64,000 bases of DNA from Aquila chrysaetos chrysaetos (taxonomy: Eukaryota; Chordata; Aves; Accipitriformes; Accipitridae): positions 16,382,938 through 16,446,937 of the forward strand of contig NC_044022.1 in the NCBI RefSeq assembly GCF_900496995.4, given 5' to 3'. Numbering within the stretch: the stretch's first letter is position 1; the number at the start of each line of letters is the position of its first letter. The position numbers were made by a program, and so were the translations under genes. The notes below the pieces were generated by a model that worked only from the letters and a program-made list of their open reading frames with translations, was not told where the DNA came from and made no database searches. Below, in pieces: positions 1 to 14,105 of this stretch.

Positions 1-1604
1 ATCTTCTGCAGTTCCTTGAAATTAGGCGACATGAGTTTGGAGATGAGCACTTTATTCAGACTGCCTACTACTGAAACCCAGCTTGCATTCTCCATTGAGC
101 AGATGATGAATTGATGTTCAGATTGACTACCCTGTTCCCTCTGCTTCTTCTTGACAGCAGTAGAGTTCCCATTCATAGACATTCCTTTCCTGGTCCTTCT
201 GCTATGTTGGTTTGTGACTGCATTGCAGTCCAGGTTGGGGAATTAGTCTGCCTGTTTCCAGCATAAGATTACCCTCAGCGGGTATTGCCACCAAACCTGG
301 AGCTGTGCCTGTAGTGACCATCCCAAGGTGACAAAGAGTGCCTGTGGTAAAGCTGGGAACTGAGTTATACCCTCCCAAGTTTCACACCACTCTTTTAACC
401 AAGCCATCCTCCCCCTTCATCAGTTTTCCCACACTTTCCAGCCGTGAACACATATTAAATACAAAAGCCTCATAGTACAGCTGTGAAAAACAATTTCTAT
501 TTCACATTCTAATCATTTTCTGAGTTGCACTAGTAGTGAGCAGAAGGTAAACCTGATGTTATAGCCTTGGATAGTCACACAAGGTGTATCTGAATTATCT
601 AAATCTTTTGAGTTCACACTGGCAGGTTGGAAAGCTCAAAAACCAACTGGCCTCCAAGGCATCCACCACTTCTACTTGCAATTCTGGATAGCACTTTGGT
701 GAGAAAGGCTTCCTTGGCACGTGCAGCACTTCCCAGGAGTACTTAAAGTCTGAACACCGAAACTGTTGGAGACAGAAAGACAAAAAAGCTGCTGAAACTC
801 CAAGAGTAACAAGGATCTGTGATCAGTGAGGATATTAGAAGGGCAGCTGTAGCCCATATTACAGGTGGCCCAGTGTGGGTCTGACTCACATCTGCCCAGA
901 AGTCTTTGTGGCAGGATGGAGACTGAACCCAGCCCTGCAGTTTCCCACTTCAGAGCCCGCACGGCTCCCTGGCGTTGCCCTCCAGCCATTTGGGCTCAGT
1001 CCATGCACCCAGCTCAGGGTCACAATTGGACACTTACCACAGTGGTTGTCTGGAGATCATTAGGGCAGAATGATTTTCTCTGTACATCTCTGTGCAGACA
1101 CTCTCCTTGCAGAACAGCTGCTTTGGTACCTTACTAGTTGTGGGCAAATCTTGAGCCAAAGTGTGAAATGGAAAAGCGGTCTCCTGTTGTACCAGAAACA
1201 GCCCACAAATCCTGTCTTTTCCATCAGGGGTTTGAGCCAAATCCTGTATCTGCCACACCAACAACAAAGGACAATGCCGTATCTGAATTTAGACTTTAGA
1301 GAAACTAATTATACATCAGAAAAAAAACCACTTACATTTGAAGATTGTAATATTGCAATTTGAATATTGCAATAATGAGAAGGAAAGCATTTAACAGTGT
1401 ACTGAAAGGAGCTGCAAGTTTGAAGAGATTATAATAAATTGCCAAATAGGCCGGGCGAGTGAAATGTGTTCAGCCTCAAAAGCCATTAAAACAAAGCTAA
1501 AAAAAGGAAGTTTTGATCCTAATTAAGAGAAGCTTCTTGCGTGTAGTAACTCATGTAATATCTGCACTGTTAAAACAAGGCTAATACCTCGACAGAACTT
1601 CAAG

Positions 1605-1800
1605 GTACATTATTTATGGGTTTCTATGGTGCTGCCCATTGTAGCACCTAACATGAAAGAGCTTAACTTTATGTCATCACTGTGGGGCAGAGCATGTTTA
1701 TTAACCCTATTATACAAATGAGGAAAGAGAAAGGTTAGGTAACTTCCAGGCGCTTGCACAGGAAGGCAGCCCAGTCTCCTGGCTCCCCATCCAGTGCTGG
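1605..1800 (-). repeat. Ancient MIR-like SINE fragment
   Basis: The + strand reads like the reverse complement of a MIR/CORE-SINE. An 'ACAAATGAGGAAA' block is followed by an 'AGGTTAGGTAACTTCCA' block and then by a 'CCCAGTCTCCTGGCTCCCC' block. This matches the remembered order of the MIR consensus (fraction-of-genome repeat, tRNA-derived). It is strongly diverged, so the subfamily is not assignable by eye. Confidence 0.55.
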
Positions 1801-3599
1801 AAGCAAGGCGGCAGCCCTCCTGCCCCACCACCTTCCCTCTGAGCACGGGGGTGGTGGAGACCAGGGTCTCGCTGGACTTTCACTCTGTGTGGGAGCGATG
1901 CTGTGGCCCAGTTGCATGGCGAAACCCTTTCATACCCACCTTTGCTGCCTGCTAGCAGGAGGGCCAGCGCCAAGGTCCACCTCAGCTCTCCCCCGAGCAG
2001 CTCCACTGCCTGCCCAGCCTCCCCCAGCCGCCCCGTGGGCATCATGGGATCCGCTTCCATCGCGTCTCATGGCACTGACCTACTTACTTACTCTAGAGGA
2101 AATGTGGCCCTTTCGTTTTCCTCCTATGAGATCATTGCCCCATTTTCTCTATGGGCAAATAGGGGAGTTGTGGTAAGAAACACCAGCACTGGAAAACTAA
2201 CCAGGACTATTTAAAGCAGGTGGCAGAAAGGAAGGTATCAAGCGTTGCGGGAAGAAAAGAAAGAAGTTATGCGATTGCATCTGCACAAGTGGCTTCCAAA
2301 CTGTTGCAAACTCACCTCTGCCAGGCAAGCCATCCCCAAGAGTGTTATAAACCTGCAAATTCCCAGCAGGCATGACACTTTGCTTGGGGTCTGCTGATTA
2401 AATGGGAGGGTGTTGTGTGCGGTGGAGGAGCTAACAGAAGTTACCTGCTGTCCAGACAACTTCTTCTGTCCAGTTTCTCTGCCTGAAAAGGAGAAAGTGG
2501 GGAAAATGTCATGACCTTGTGGAAGCCTGGATGATTACCCACAGTGAAATGATGTGATTTATGGGATCTGCAGATGGCTGTCAACACTTTTAGAGTCTTT
2601 CATCTGTCTCTATGAAGTTTTGCAATAAAGAACATCCCTACCACTCTTCGGTGACTCTGTTGCTTCCTATTTGAAGAAGCCTATGTTACAGCCAGAGTGC
2701 CATTCCTGAAATGGAAACCTTTCAGGTCTAGTATTAAAAAGGAAAATAATTTATACAGAATTAGAAATTCCACAGTCTATGAAAAAAACCCTCTCTCCCT
2801 TCCACCAACCCAATTATCACCTTTAAGAGCTTGCTGTGGTCTTCCAAAACATCATTTGCCTTTGTTCTATCATTCTGAGTTAGTGCTGAATCTTATATAG
2901 TCCCTACTGAAAATTTCTTCTCTCTTCTGCCCAGCTCTTGCCCAGTCTCTCCTTTCCCCTGCCGGAGGTGCAGAGCACCCTAAGTTTAACAGAGACATGC
3001 AGGAGACAAGATAACTGTGATTTAAGACCCCAGAGTTGGATCAGGGCTCTTGGCATCTTTCTTTGCAACTAAGGGCTTGCGAACACCGTGGCAGGGATGC
3101 AGCTTGGTAAGTCCGCACCATGCATACAAGACTGAGCAAATTTGCCAACTCAGATGCAGATGCCTCTCCAAAAGGAGTTACGAAGTGAAAGGCAGCATGG
3201 TGCAAATGTGGCTGCACCACCCCTGGGTCCGAGCAGGACTGTTTCTGCGTCGGAGTCTGCTTGCATTTCTGAAATCAGGACTAACTCAGACAGAGTGACC
3301 GTGGCTTTGCCTGCTCACAGTGATGCCAACGTGGTGTCAGCAGAGCTTCCTCCTTTCCCAGGCCAGGTTAGTAGTCCGAATGGGAAACTTCATGAATCAC
3401 GGTGCCTGAAATGCTTTCTCCAGCTCCTGCAGGACTTGGGGCAGATCACATAGGTCCACAGTCTGTATATTTTGGAAGTAAAAAGTGGACATCGAAACCC
3501 ACCTTTGGGCACCTGAGAAAACAGCCAGAGCCTCAGAAGTGCTGAGCAACCTCCCCCGACGGAGGTTTCAGCTGGTTTCAGCTGACTAACTGTAAGCAC

Positions 3600-3925
3600 T
3601 CAGTTAGCCTTCGCTTCTCCTCATGTGTGCTCATCTGCAAAGTGGGGATCATTATATCTGACTCCCTCTCCAGGTATTTGGAAGCTAATTTAGTTAATGC
3701 TCGTCAAGCACTTTAAGGTCTTCAGATGAAAGGAGCCGCAGATAGGCAAAGCATTACTATTACTATTAATTATTTCTATTGTGCAAGTAGACATGAAAGC
3801 AGCAAGGGTGATGATTACTTGCTTCCTTTACAAGCGGCAAGACACAGTGCAAATACACAGACAGGGACCCTCCCTGCCCTGCAGTGCTCCTAATCTTACC
3901 AGCCAGATAAACCAGACAAAGAGCA
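3600..3925 (+). repeat. Ancient amniote SINE/LINE tail
   Basis: The segment contains 'CTCATCTGCAAAGTGGGGAT', then 'CAAGCACTTTAAGGTCTTCA', then 'GATGAAAGG' and a run of ATTACT units. It is followed by an old-LINE-like 'CAGGGACCCTCCCTGCC' and a 'CTTACCAGCCAGATAAACC' block. This order is typical of MIR/L2-like elements shared across amniotes. The class is inferred from pattern only. Confidence 0.5.
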
Positions 3926-5854
3926 AGGAAAGATGCACAGACCCAAAGAAAAGCAATGCATGTAGTGACTTACCTCACATAGGGTTTTTTTGCAACAGTT
4001 GCTTTTTAGAAGAAGTGCCATGTTAGCCAAAAAGCATGTATCACTGTTCTGGGTTATTTAAAAACCACAAGTCAGGCTCTCAAAAAGGGCAAGGTTTTTT
4101 ACAAAAGATTGTAAATGCTAGTTCTTATTTGGCCTCTGATTTTTTAGCAGTTCAAGCTTTGAATTTTTTCTCTGTAGCCATGAGGACTGAAAATATTTCA
4201 CTCATGAAAAAAGTCAAAATTCTCAAAGAACAGTTTGAAGGATTTGGATATGTAAGACAAATTCCTGGTGGTAACAGGTTGCTGTCAATCAGCTGCTCAG
4301 CAGGAAGGAGATGAGCATGGGGTTGGTGGCGGATCATCCCTTTTCCCTCCCAGGCACCCAGTGAGTCTCTCACAATTAGTTTTCATTTTCCCCAAGGTGC
4401 CAGGGGCTGAGTGCACACCACAGAGGAGTTTACATACAGTGATGAGATGCTCCGCAGTAATTTGTTCCTTTATCTAATGCCTGACTAAACAGGCAGATGG
4501 ATAGAGGAGTGAAAAAACCAAGTGGCTCCCAGCCAGGTGCTGAAACCTCTCACGCGTGGCTGCGAAAGGGCTGGCGCTGGCTCAGCAGAAGGGGTGGGAA
4601 GCATGACCAAGGCCAGCGGTGTAGCGGGACTGGGATGCTCTGGGGTGAGACGTGCTGATCTGAGCCATCCCACCTTTCCTTCAGAGCGTGAAGGGTCGCG
4701 GAGGTGGATCCTGGGCCAGGGAGTACCAGGCTAGCCCAGCAGTCGGGCATCTGCATCCCTCACCTCCTTCTGGGGCAGTTTCAGCCCATGAGTAGAAGGA
4801 GGTTGTAGCTGGATCTGCAATGTCCTGGGTGAATCCAGCAACTGCTGAACCTTCCTCTGACTGCTGTATGAGTCCAAATGGTTTTCTTGTTTGCTTTTTC
4901 CCAAGTAAAAGCATCCAGTTCATTTAATATCAGCTGGTGAACAGGCTTGGGACAACCTCAGCTGTATGTTTTTGGTGAGATTATCGTGGGGTGAGGATGC
5001 CTGATGCAAGCTCCCACCAGACATGCACTGTTATAAAACTATTAAACTGCTCTTAAAAGAATCCCAGCCTCTTTCAGAAAGCAATTCTTGCAAGGAAGAG
5101 GCAGCAGTGTTTCTGGCAGTTCATAGGGAAGTGCATTCTTATCTCATAATAGCTATGTACAGTAATACAAGCATCTTAAGGATATCAAAAATAAGTTTAA
5201 AATGCTGAACCAGCTGTCCTCCACGCACTGCTTCAGCTTTCCAAGTCAGCATTTCATCCTCGGGCTCTCACCAAGCTCCCTCTAATGGCCACAGCCATCC
5301 CGTTTCATTGCCTCCCTGTGCCGCCGGTGGGGCAAGACGCAGGCACGAAGCCCCAGAGCTGCACAGGGTGAGATGTGCCTACTGGAGGAGGCCCTCCAGG
5401 TTTTTATTTTTTTAATGTGTGTGGGTTCATCTCTCACCTAGCTCTTTTATGATCCTGTCTCCACCCAGCATCTTCCCTCTCAACACTTCCCCAGGTTCTT
5501 GCCTTTCTCCCTGGCCTCTGGAGACCTGCCATCATCGCAGAGTTAACGCACGTCCTGCCCTTAGCTCGGGTTAGGCCCACACCTTAATACAAAGAATGGA
5601 TTACACCACCGAGGAATGACAGCGGCATATGCCAGACGGTTTCTTCATCTTTTTAAGTCTAGCTTTTTGATGTCTTCCCCTTGCCGGCTGCGGAGGAGCT
5701 GCGGACTCAAGCCAGCTCTGCTACAGGGACCAAGGCCCATGGCGGCACAGAGCCACCGCTGCTAACGTGAGCACGGTGCTTGGTGCAAAGGGCGGTGCAG
5801 GTGCCCCTGACCCACACCAGCGCTGTGCTGCTATCCCTCTCTGGGGTATCACCG

Positions 5855-6050
5855 TCCTTCACAGAGCCACACAATTACGGAGCGGCTGAGGTTGGCAGGG
5901 ACCTCCGGAGGTCTGGTCCAACCCCCCTGCTCAAGCAAGGCCATCCGGAGAAGGTTGCCCAGGACCATGCCCAGATGGCTTTTGAATATTTTCAAGGATG
6001 GAGATGATATATCTCCAAGGATGGAGACAGACAGTTCACACCTTTTCAGA
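5855..6050 (-). mobile_element. CR1 LINE 3' fragment
   Basis: The + strand carries the reverse complement of a CR1 3' end. It reads 'GAGGTTGGCAGGGACCTCC', 'TCTGGTCCAACCCCCCTGCT', then 'CCCAGATGGCTTTTGAATAT' and 'CAAGGATGGAGA'. It is 5'-truncated, about 200 bp, and carries no coding capacity. Confidence 0.85.
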
Positions 6051-9000
6051 AAGGACCCTTAATTATGTCTCCTTTTGGTACCTAATTTTAGGCCACAAAC
6101 AAAAATGCCTGCAGCCCACCTTCCTCAACATCCCCTCACCCTCAAAAAAGCCTTGAAACTGCCTTCCAGTGGACACAGGAGCAGAAAAGTACGGTTTGAA
6201 GATGGAGATTGCTTCATTTCTGGGAAAATTTTGTGACGCGGTTGTCTGTGCAAGCAGAGAATCCCTTTCAGAAACTCAAGCAGTGCTAAGAAATGTCCAA
6301 AAGCACTTCCCGCTTTGGGAAATATTGCCCTAATTGCCTCGGGCCTTCTGCTAAATATGATATGTGGAGATTTAAAACACTATTCTGTTCCACAGTGGGC
6401 CCAAACTAACGACTTCAGGGTCAGCAAGAGGATGGATCGTCCTTTCTTCAACCAGCCAGCACCAGCTGGAAAAAACAAACGGACCTCAGGATCTGAAGAC
6501 CAGCTGTATTTCCAAGGCTTATCCAGTTTTTCCACATATATCAGTTTCTACAGTACAGGTAAAGTAAGTAGTAAGTACTTTTACTAGCAAGCAGTAATTC
6601 TGGCTACAAACCTGGCCTCATGTACTTGTTTGAAACATTACAGCTACGCACACACAACTAGTATTGATTTTCCTTTTTTTTTTCTTTTGGCACAAAACCA
6701 GATGAGGATGGTAAACGAGAGGATGGTCCCCCTTGCAATAACAAACCACTTAATGATCGCTTCTAACCTCTTGGCTGTTGCCCTCCGCTTTCATTCTGAT
6801 GGGAGTCGCTGCTCCGGGTGCCTCAGCCTCACACCGGAGTTTTCAATCTCTCACAGGTTACCTGGCCAAGCCACGTGTCTCAGTCTGACCAAAACCACCA
6901 CCCTGGACTACAGAAACCCTCCCTCCTGATGATGTCAAACAGCTCTAAAAAATGCAATGAGTGCTTTTTGACAAAACCCATGTTTCTTCAGTATATACCC
7001 AATATTTATTCTTCTTTACTGAAGGTTTTCTGAAAGACCCAGGGCAGTTCAGGGCAAGTTAGGAAGGGAGGAGAAGGGTCACCAGAAGAAGTAACATTTC
7101 TCCCATTTGGTCAGGTAAATAGGGGCATTTTCCAGTGGGTACTGCTTTTAGCTCCTAATTCACCTGCACCCTGAGCACATACTTGGACAAACCCCAGTGA
7201 CAAAACACAGGGATGAGAAATGCCTTTCAGCCAAAACCAGAAAGAAGTGTTGCACGAAACCAGCAAAATGAAAGCACAAACCTCTAATTATTTTAATATT
7301 GGATAGCGACAGCGTTGTTCTGTGTTAGGAGCACAAACAACCCTTGGCCACAGGTCATGGTTCATTGCCATTTTAGAAAACAGTGGGGCTGGCACAGTGC
7401 TGTCCCTGGACAAAACACTCAGGTAATTAAATAAAATGAGCTTTGCGATAAATCAGATGAGCATACACACATACAAGCAAGCAGGGGGTAATACTTTGCT
7501 AGATGGAAAGGTCTTGCTGGGTGTTTTTTTCAGCACCATTCCCCCTCATTCCAGAAGGTGCTTCTACAGAGCGTTGGCTGTGCAACCTTGGGGTGCTCCA
7601 GGCTCACTGATAACCATGGGGTTTATTCCCAAAGGCCTCTCCCTTGGAAGTGGCACTTGTGTCCCCAGAGGCAACGATGTGTGTGCTGCCATCGGAGGGG
7701 GAAACCTGTGCTCAGCAGGATGTCACCTCAGGGAGGGGAGAGTCTAAGGATGTAGGAAAGGGGGTTATGCATAAAAAGGAGAGACAAGGGAAAAGAAAGA
7801 AGGAAAAAAAATTGGAAAAATAGGTAAAATAGAAAAGAAGGAAAGATCCATCCGTGTGATGTTTAAGCTGTTGTCGCTGTGAAGTGCATGACCAGCATAT
7901 GCTGTGTGTTAGGACCGCCTGTGTGTGACAGTACTGTCCAGTGAATATACCCTCAAAGAATGGGGAGAGCCTATTTCAAACTTGGTCTAGAACAACTTCC
8001 ATTCTACCTCTTCAGACTCATATATATTCTTAATATAAGCACCCTAACCTGCACCACTCAATTATTCAAAGTTATTTTTTATGGCTATCTCTGATCGGAT
8101 TCAAAACCTGAGCCTTTTGGCATTGAGCTGCTCCTCATCTTCCTCGGTGCTCTTGCCATGCGATCAGCTCTTTGTTGGCTGGGGCTATGTGGGTCTGGGA
8201 TGCTCTAGATAAAGGAAAACCTGAATAATGCCGGTACTGCTGTTTCCACCTTGCTGTTTCTACCTTAACAGGGCATCTGCACGCTCCTGGATACAAGCAG
8301 GCATGTTAACCTGGGTACCTGCTGCAAGAGTAGGGAGAGCCAGCTGGGGCTCCAGGGCAGATTGGCTGCAATGCCCAAGCTCGTGAACTTTCTCAGAGCC
8401 AGCCCATCTCGGAAAAAGCCTCTTAACAGCAGTTTGCTTCCTGATTCTTCCTCAGGAAAATCAACCTCCCTTTCCCTCTCTTGAAGAAAACATTAACAAC
8501 AAAGTGTCATAGGAAAGAGCAGCAAGAGATAAGTTGTGTCACGGTGCCAAAGTGGAATAAATTAAATTGAGTGGAGTGTCACTGTGTACTTGGAATAAAG
8601 CTTTGACTTCAGAGGAACCACTTAAGGTTTGTACTAAAATAAAGGAGAGCAGAGCTGCCTGGCTCCTTTTTACACAACGTATCAACAGCAAAAAGGGCAT
8701 TTTCTCGTTAGTGCACTGAAGCTGCACTCCAAATGGAGCAGATCTATTAATAGAGTTAAGTGGGCAGTCAGATATGCCCTTCAAAAACCTGCACAAGGCT
8801 GTAATTCTTCAGTTTCTAACACACATTGCACCACCCAGGGAAATTGTAGGGCTGGAATGGTTTTCATTTCTAGCATGATGAACAGGATTTTTCGCATATT
8901 TACATTTCCTCTCTCAGTACCCGTGCTACTATGTGTAACTGGAAAATTAAGAAAGATTTTATGCCTAAAAGGATATAAATAAAAGGAGGACCAGAGCTAA

Positions 9001-9449
9001 TGTACAGTAAGTCAATATAATCAGGAGGCATTGATCAGTGGAACACAAAATGCTTTCATTGCCTTCAAAGTCAATATTGCAGGGGGAAAAATAGATGTAC
9101 ACAATCGTATACACTCAGCTTAGCCACTAAACACTTCACAGAGAAAACTCAGTTTTTCTAAAAGTGTTTTAGAGCCTGGGTTTTTTTCTTCATTTCTTTA
9201 GGATTTGTTTATCAGTTCAGAAAAACAGGTAGGAGTCAGGCTTTCTGGTGTTAATGCAGACTTCTATTGTGCTCTTCTTTTTGGCATTCCTTCTGTACCT
9301 CACAATGAGCAGTATTTAGTTCAGATCTCATCAAAGACTGAATATAGGTCCTACTCAGTAATGAGCAAATCTAAAGATATTCTTGAAGCAGTAAGAGAAT
9401 TGTGTTTAATATAGCTTACCAGTATTTTTATTTTTCTGTAATGGCTAGA

Positions 9450-9570
9450 AGTGTTAGTCTTTGGTTAAGCCCTTGAGTGCAAAGTGTTGTACAAACATAG
9501 TTGAAAACACTGAACTTGTCCCAAACAGTTTAAAATCTATGTAATAGAACAAAAGACAACAAATGGAGTT
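9450..9570. repeat. Ancient interspersed repeat fragment
   Basis: It contains 'AAGTGTTGTACAAACATAG', 'CTTGTCCCAAACAGTTTAAA' and 'ATCTATGTAATAGAACAAAA'. This resembles the 'pool of old LINE 3' ends' found across amniotes (consensus wording like ...cagtccctgccccaaagagcttacaatcta...). It is strongly diverged, and class and orientation are uncertain. Confidence 0.4.
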
Positions 9571-12500
9571 GCTGTAGGTAAATGGAAAAGCACAAAACTA
9601 ATACAATAGCAGTTCTGCTCATGGTGCACTTGCTTGAAAAACTATTAAGCATTCAGTAGAGAATGGCACTGAGAGATATTTGAAATTAAGAGACACAATC
9701 AAGTCTAGGTATCAAGTCTAGACACTAAATGATAAGCAATAGATGAAGTATGGAAGGCCTACGGGGTAGGCTTTGGAAGGTTAAGAGAAGAAACTTAAAA
9801 AGGTCAGTAAAACAATGTATAGTGCTGGGGACACAGTACAGATGAGAAACTAGAGGTGAGTGTTGCGCATCACCCTGGAGGGCTATAAGCCAGGCAAAAT
9901 AAGAGAAAAGCAGAATCAAAATCAAGGATGCTGAGCCCAAATGAGAGTGTTAGCTGTGTGAGGATGGTAAAGGTGGTACCTTAGAGATGTTACAGGGTAA
10001 GAGTCTATAAAAACTCCAAGCAACCAGGATATGAGATTTAGGGGGAGAGTTCATCTTAAGTATCATTATGAAGTTTCCTTATTTGCTTCTTAACTCTCTA
10101 CATAAGCAGGCAGATCCCCCCCAGGTGCCCCAGCTGTCAGTGCAAATTGCTAATGGTCTTCAAGTTGTTCACAATTTAATTCTTTAAATGCTTTAAATGC
10201 CATTAGGGCTTGTGCCTTTGCCCTGTCTGAAGACTGTCTGAAACTTACTTTGTTCTTTTCCTTGGGGTTGAAGGACCACCACAAAAAACATGGTGAAATG
10301 CTGTTGCCACTGATGTCAGTTGAAGTTTGGGGCATTGGGTTCAGTTCAGTTTGCCTCCTTTCTGCCATCTGTATTGTAATGAAGGTCCTTTGCCTGATAT
10401 CACTCTATGGGCTTTTTAAAGATTTTCACTGCTGTGTGTCAGTGATGAAGACAACCTTCCTTGCATCCTCTGACACTGGTGGTATTAAAATATGCAACCT
10501 GGGGACTGAAGTCCCAGGCTTTGCCCCTGTGCTTTTGCAGCTACCCTGCCACGCTGGTAGTCCTCATGGATGAGATTCATCTGACCACAGATGCCAACAT
10601 CTAGATTTCCATTAATGCTTTACTGTAACCCTACAGTAACTCCTAAAATAGATCTTGTGATTTTTTTTCCTTAAATATGTCTGTTTCTCTCACTAGGAAT
10701 AAATGTAGTCTAGGGTGACATCTACCTCATGGACATCCAAAGTCATGTGAGATGAATGCCGCCCTACACAGCCAATCTTTCGTAGTGAGATTAAAGAATG
10801 AAGATGAGAGACAGCAGGGTGGAGAGTGGAATATTTTGCATCTTTGCTTTCACTCACTTGCCCCTTTCATTAACGTTTTTGTGATCAAGTCATCCTTCCA
10901 TCTGGATGTTGAGAACAAGGCAACAGCAGGTGCCTGCCAGAGGGGGGATGTTTTCAGTCAGAGAGGGACCTGAGCATATTCCCAGCATGACTGGGGCCAA
11001 GTCTAATCTACCAAGTAACATATGTTTATATGTTTTAGTGTTTGGACATATTTTAACGGTTATTACTATCACATTTTCTACAAAAGAAAGTCCCTTTTTC
11101 CTCAGTATGAGTCTTTTCCCAATTTAATTTTAATGTTTCTTCATACTCTTCATTGTGTTTTTCATTTCTTGGCCTATCCCTGGTGTCTTTCCTACCTTTC
11201 TCTTTTCCTCTGCCAAAGCAAATCTTCAGTTTCGCTTCCATATTCCCACTCTCTCCTCCTTGGAATGATGTTTTTCTTTCCTTGCTTCCTCCCTTGGTCA
11301 CAACTCTCCCTTCTCTTCAGCCTTTCTGCCCTTCTCCCTCTTTTTCCCCCTGTCTTTTTGAGAATTTTCTTTCCTTCCCTTCCCATTCCCACTCTCCTCA
11401 CTCAGCTCTCCCAGCAGCATGCTTTGGAGCAAAGTAGGTGCCAAATTTTAACAGCCACAACCCATTGTGCAGAAGATGACTCCACGCCAATGGCCAGACT
11501 TTGCTGTGCCACCATCTCATGCTTCAACCACATTTTCTGCCATGCACCCGTCGTTTGTCTTTCTTTGCACGCTTGCATCCCTGCCATCTCCTGCCTTTCC
11601 TCTTCTGCCAAACTGTGCATGGATGAAATGGTTGCAGCAGTAAAAAGGTCTCCGCTGCTCCAATCTGCATGTCCCGGGGGGCTAAGGCATTGACCACTGG
11701 AACACTGCCTTAAAATAATCAATAACGCTGGGTGACACGCCAACCTCGCACTGGCCAACCAGGGATAACTTGGGGTATTTCCTCATTCTCTGGAGAGAAA
11801 CAGCTATTTGTTTAATAGAGGCCATCACCCGAAAACATCGCTGTGCCTCCCTCAGACTGCCACGCTCCAGGAGAGAGGAGCTGGAAAGCCTGCAGCTGGC
11901 TGTGGGGAGCTCTGGAGCCTGGAGGCCATCTTAGCCCCATGTAGAAGGTAAGCAAAGGTATTTACATGCTTCCCTCAGCATTAAAAAGCAAAACTTTCTA
12001 AAACCCTAGTTAAAAATTAGAAGCTTGCTCTAGCCGCTTTGCTTAACGAAGCTGTAGAAAGTGCTTTTGTTTGCTGAATTAATAAAGTGTTTTGAGCACT
12101 TCTGGCAATCCAGAGTGTTTTCCTAAGCTGTAATAACACGGTCAGATCCTCTGATGTGCACAGGTAGCAAAGCGGCATTGATTTTGGTGGTAGAGGCTCT
12201 CGCTAGGTCTGGTGATTGATGTTTAGGTAAGTTCTCCTCGCAGTTTGAAGTGGTATTGAGATAGGTCAGAGAGAATGGGCTGTAAACCCCTGTTCTTCCA
12301 GCCAAAGCAGCATCGTGTTTCTTCATGAGAATTGGGCGAGAATTGGGCCCTCCAGCTATGTACGAAAGATGCAGAAGAGAATTTATAACTCGCCTACAAG
12401 ACTTAGCTTTTATAGAACAAGGCTAGGCTGTGCCTGTGCTTGTTTGCTTCTCTCTGGGGAGGGAAAGTAGGTGATGTTGGGCAAACACATGGAAAAGCAA

Positions 12501-12649
12501 AAGCTGGAATGAGACAGGAAAGCAGGCAGGCAAAATTCAGTGTAAAAAAATAGCAAATGCATTGGGTATTTCAGAGAAAGACAGGTGAAATATCCAATAT
12601 TCTTTCCATTTCCCTTCACTCCCTCCCCACTTCATCTTTCATTTGCACA

Positions 12650-12745
12650 GTGTCAGCCTGCTTAGATTTTTATCTCTTTGAGCTGGAGCTCTTTCCAGAG
12701 GCTTGCAAAATGCCCTGCCCAATTTTAAGCACTATATAAACAGTA
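12650..12745. repeat. Ancient interspersed repeat fragment
   Basis: 'TTTGAGCTGGAGCTCTTTCC', a 'GCCCTGCCCAATTTTAAGCA' block and 'CTATATAAACAGTAGGTAAT' follow the order of old amniote MIR/L2-type 3' ends (consensus wording like ...ctctttggggcagggac...tagcac...ataaa). The call is made by eye only. Confidence 0.4.
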
Positions 12746-13784
12746 GGTAATAACCGTAAACCAAGAAGAATCTTTGTTAAAAATGTTCCCTTCTGGAATA
12801 GTTTAATGTCAGTTAACTGGGTTTAAAGCTGGATTAAAAAGCATGATGTTATTGTGGAGTGCTCAGAAGAAAAGGCATATAAGCATAGTGCTCTTATTAA
12901 ACTCGTAGCAGCAGAGAACAATGCAAATTTTTTGCTATAGAAATGCAAACTCAGAAGTCTCTGCCAGTCTCAGCTACCTGACAGAAATATACAGCATCCC
13001 ATAAAGTCTTTCTGTTATCCCTCTCAGTTACAGAGGTCTGAGGACATCGGTCTGTCTTCATGCCTTACCTCATCTCTTCGCTGTCTTCGTTCTGTCAATG
13101 AAGCCGGCTTCAGCCTGTCTCTGGCTTTCTCAAGTATCTTCATACTGTCTTTCACCTGGTTTTTTTTTGCTTGGGAACCCAACCTTGATTGATTTCTGTA
13201 CTCCTAGCCTGCTTAATACCTTCTCAACACCAACTTCTGTCACAAAACTTTCAGGATTAGCCAATGCACATGACTAAATTGAGGGACATTTCACTGTTTA
13301 CTGCCTCGGTTATTACAAAAACGATTTGCACGTAGCAAGCATAGACATGTGCACGTGTGTGGCTGTGTGTATGCATGTGTAACACAGGCCTGTGTACTGA
13401 AATGGTGTGTGTTCAGATCATCTTCCTTCTCTTCAATTTTCTAACTTGCTCAAAGGAGATCAAAACCATCTTTGTCATAAACTGTCAGCTTTCTGTGAGG
13501 ACAGAAACCCACAGATTGATATTTTGTATTTTTATACATTTGAAAGCCTTGAGCTGCAGTGAAGCTATGATAAAACATCATGAAGAAGTTGTGATCAGTT
13601 TGTGCCATAAAGTTAACGGCAGTGTGAAAGTTCAATAATCTCTGACCCAGTAGTCTGAAATTTCCAACCTGACATGGAGAAATATCTGTGGATCCACTTT
13701 TGTACTGATCAGCCTTTTCTCTTTGGCTATAGATCACAGCGTGGGTGCAGTATGAGCTGAAGTTGTTCACTTTGGTGAAGAGGG

Positions 13785-14105
13785 ATGTAATAGCAGCCTA
13801 CAACAAACTTGGAAGGGAGTGACAGAGGTGATGGAGTGGTGGGAGAGGAAATAACGAGGAGCAACAGCCATGTTTACAGCTTGGGAGATTCAGGTTGGAC
13901 ATGAGGAAAGACTTTTTCACCAAGAGGTTGGGGCAGCCCTGCAACAGGTCACCCAGAGAAGTGGTGGTAGCTCCATTCTTGGGGGTTTTCAAAGCTCAGC
14001 TACAAAAAGCCGTGGCTGACACAGCGACCTAGTGTCGGTGGTAGTCCTGCTGTCAGCAGGAGGTCAGACTGGCGACCTGCAGAGATCCCTTTCAACCAGT
14101 GCTTC
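13785..14105 (+). mobile_element. CR1 LINE 3' fragment
   Basis: It reads 'TTCAGGTTGGACATGAGGAA', 'AGACTTTTTCACCAAGAGG', 'GGTCACCCAGAGAAGTGGTG' and ends near 'GATCCCTTTCAACCAG'. This is the standard order of a CR1 3' region on the + strand. It is 5'-truncated and lacks the reverse-transcriptase part. It lies about 830 bp upstream of the tetraspan start codon. Confidence 0.85.

Noticed and set aside
1754-2176. 140-codon frame on +
   Set aside because: It overlaps a MIR-like repeat and frames on the minus strand, is Pro/Ser-rich and has no domain.
11022-11693. 223-codon open frame on +
   Set aside because: It coincides with a pyrimidine-rich tract (S, F, L and P-rich translation), opposite-strand frames overlap it, and it has no domain and no splice context.
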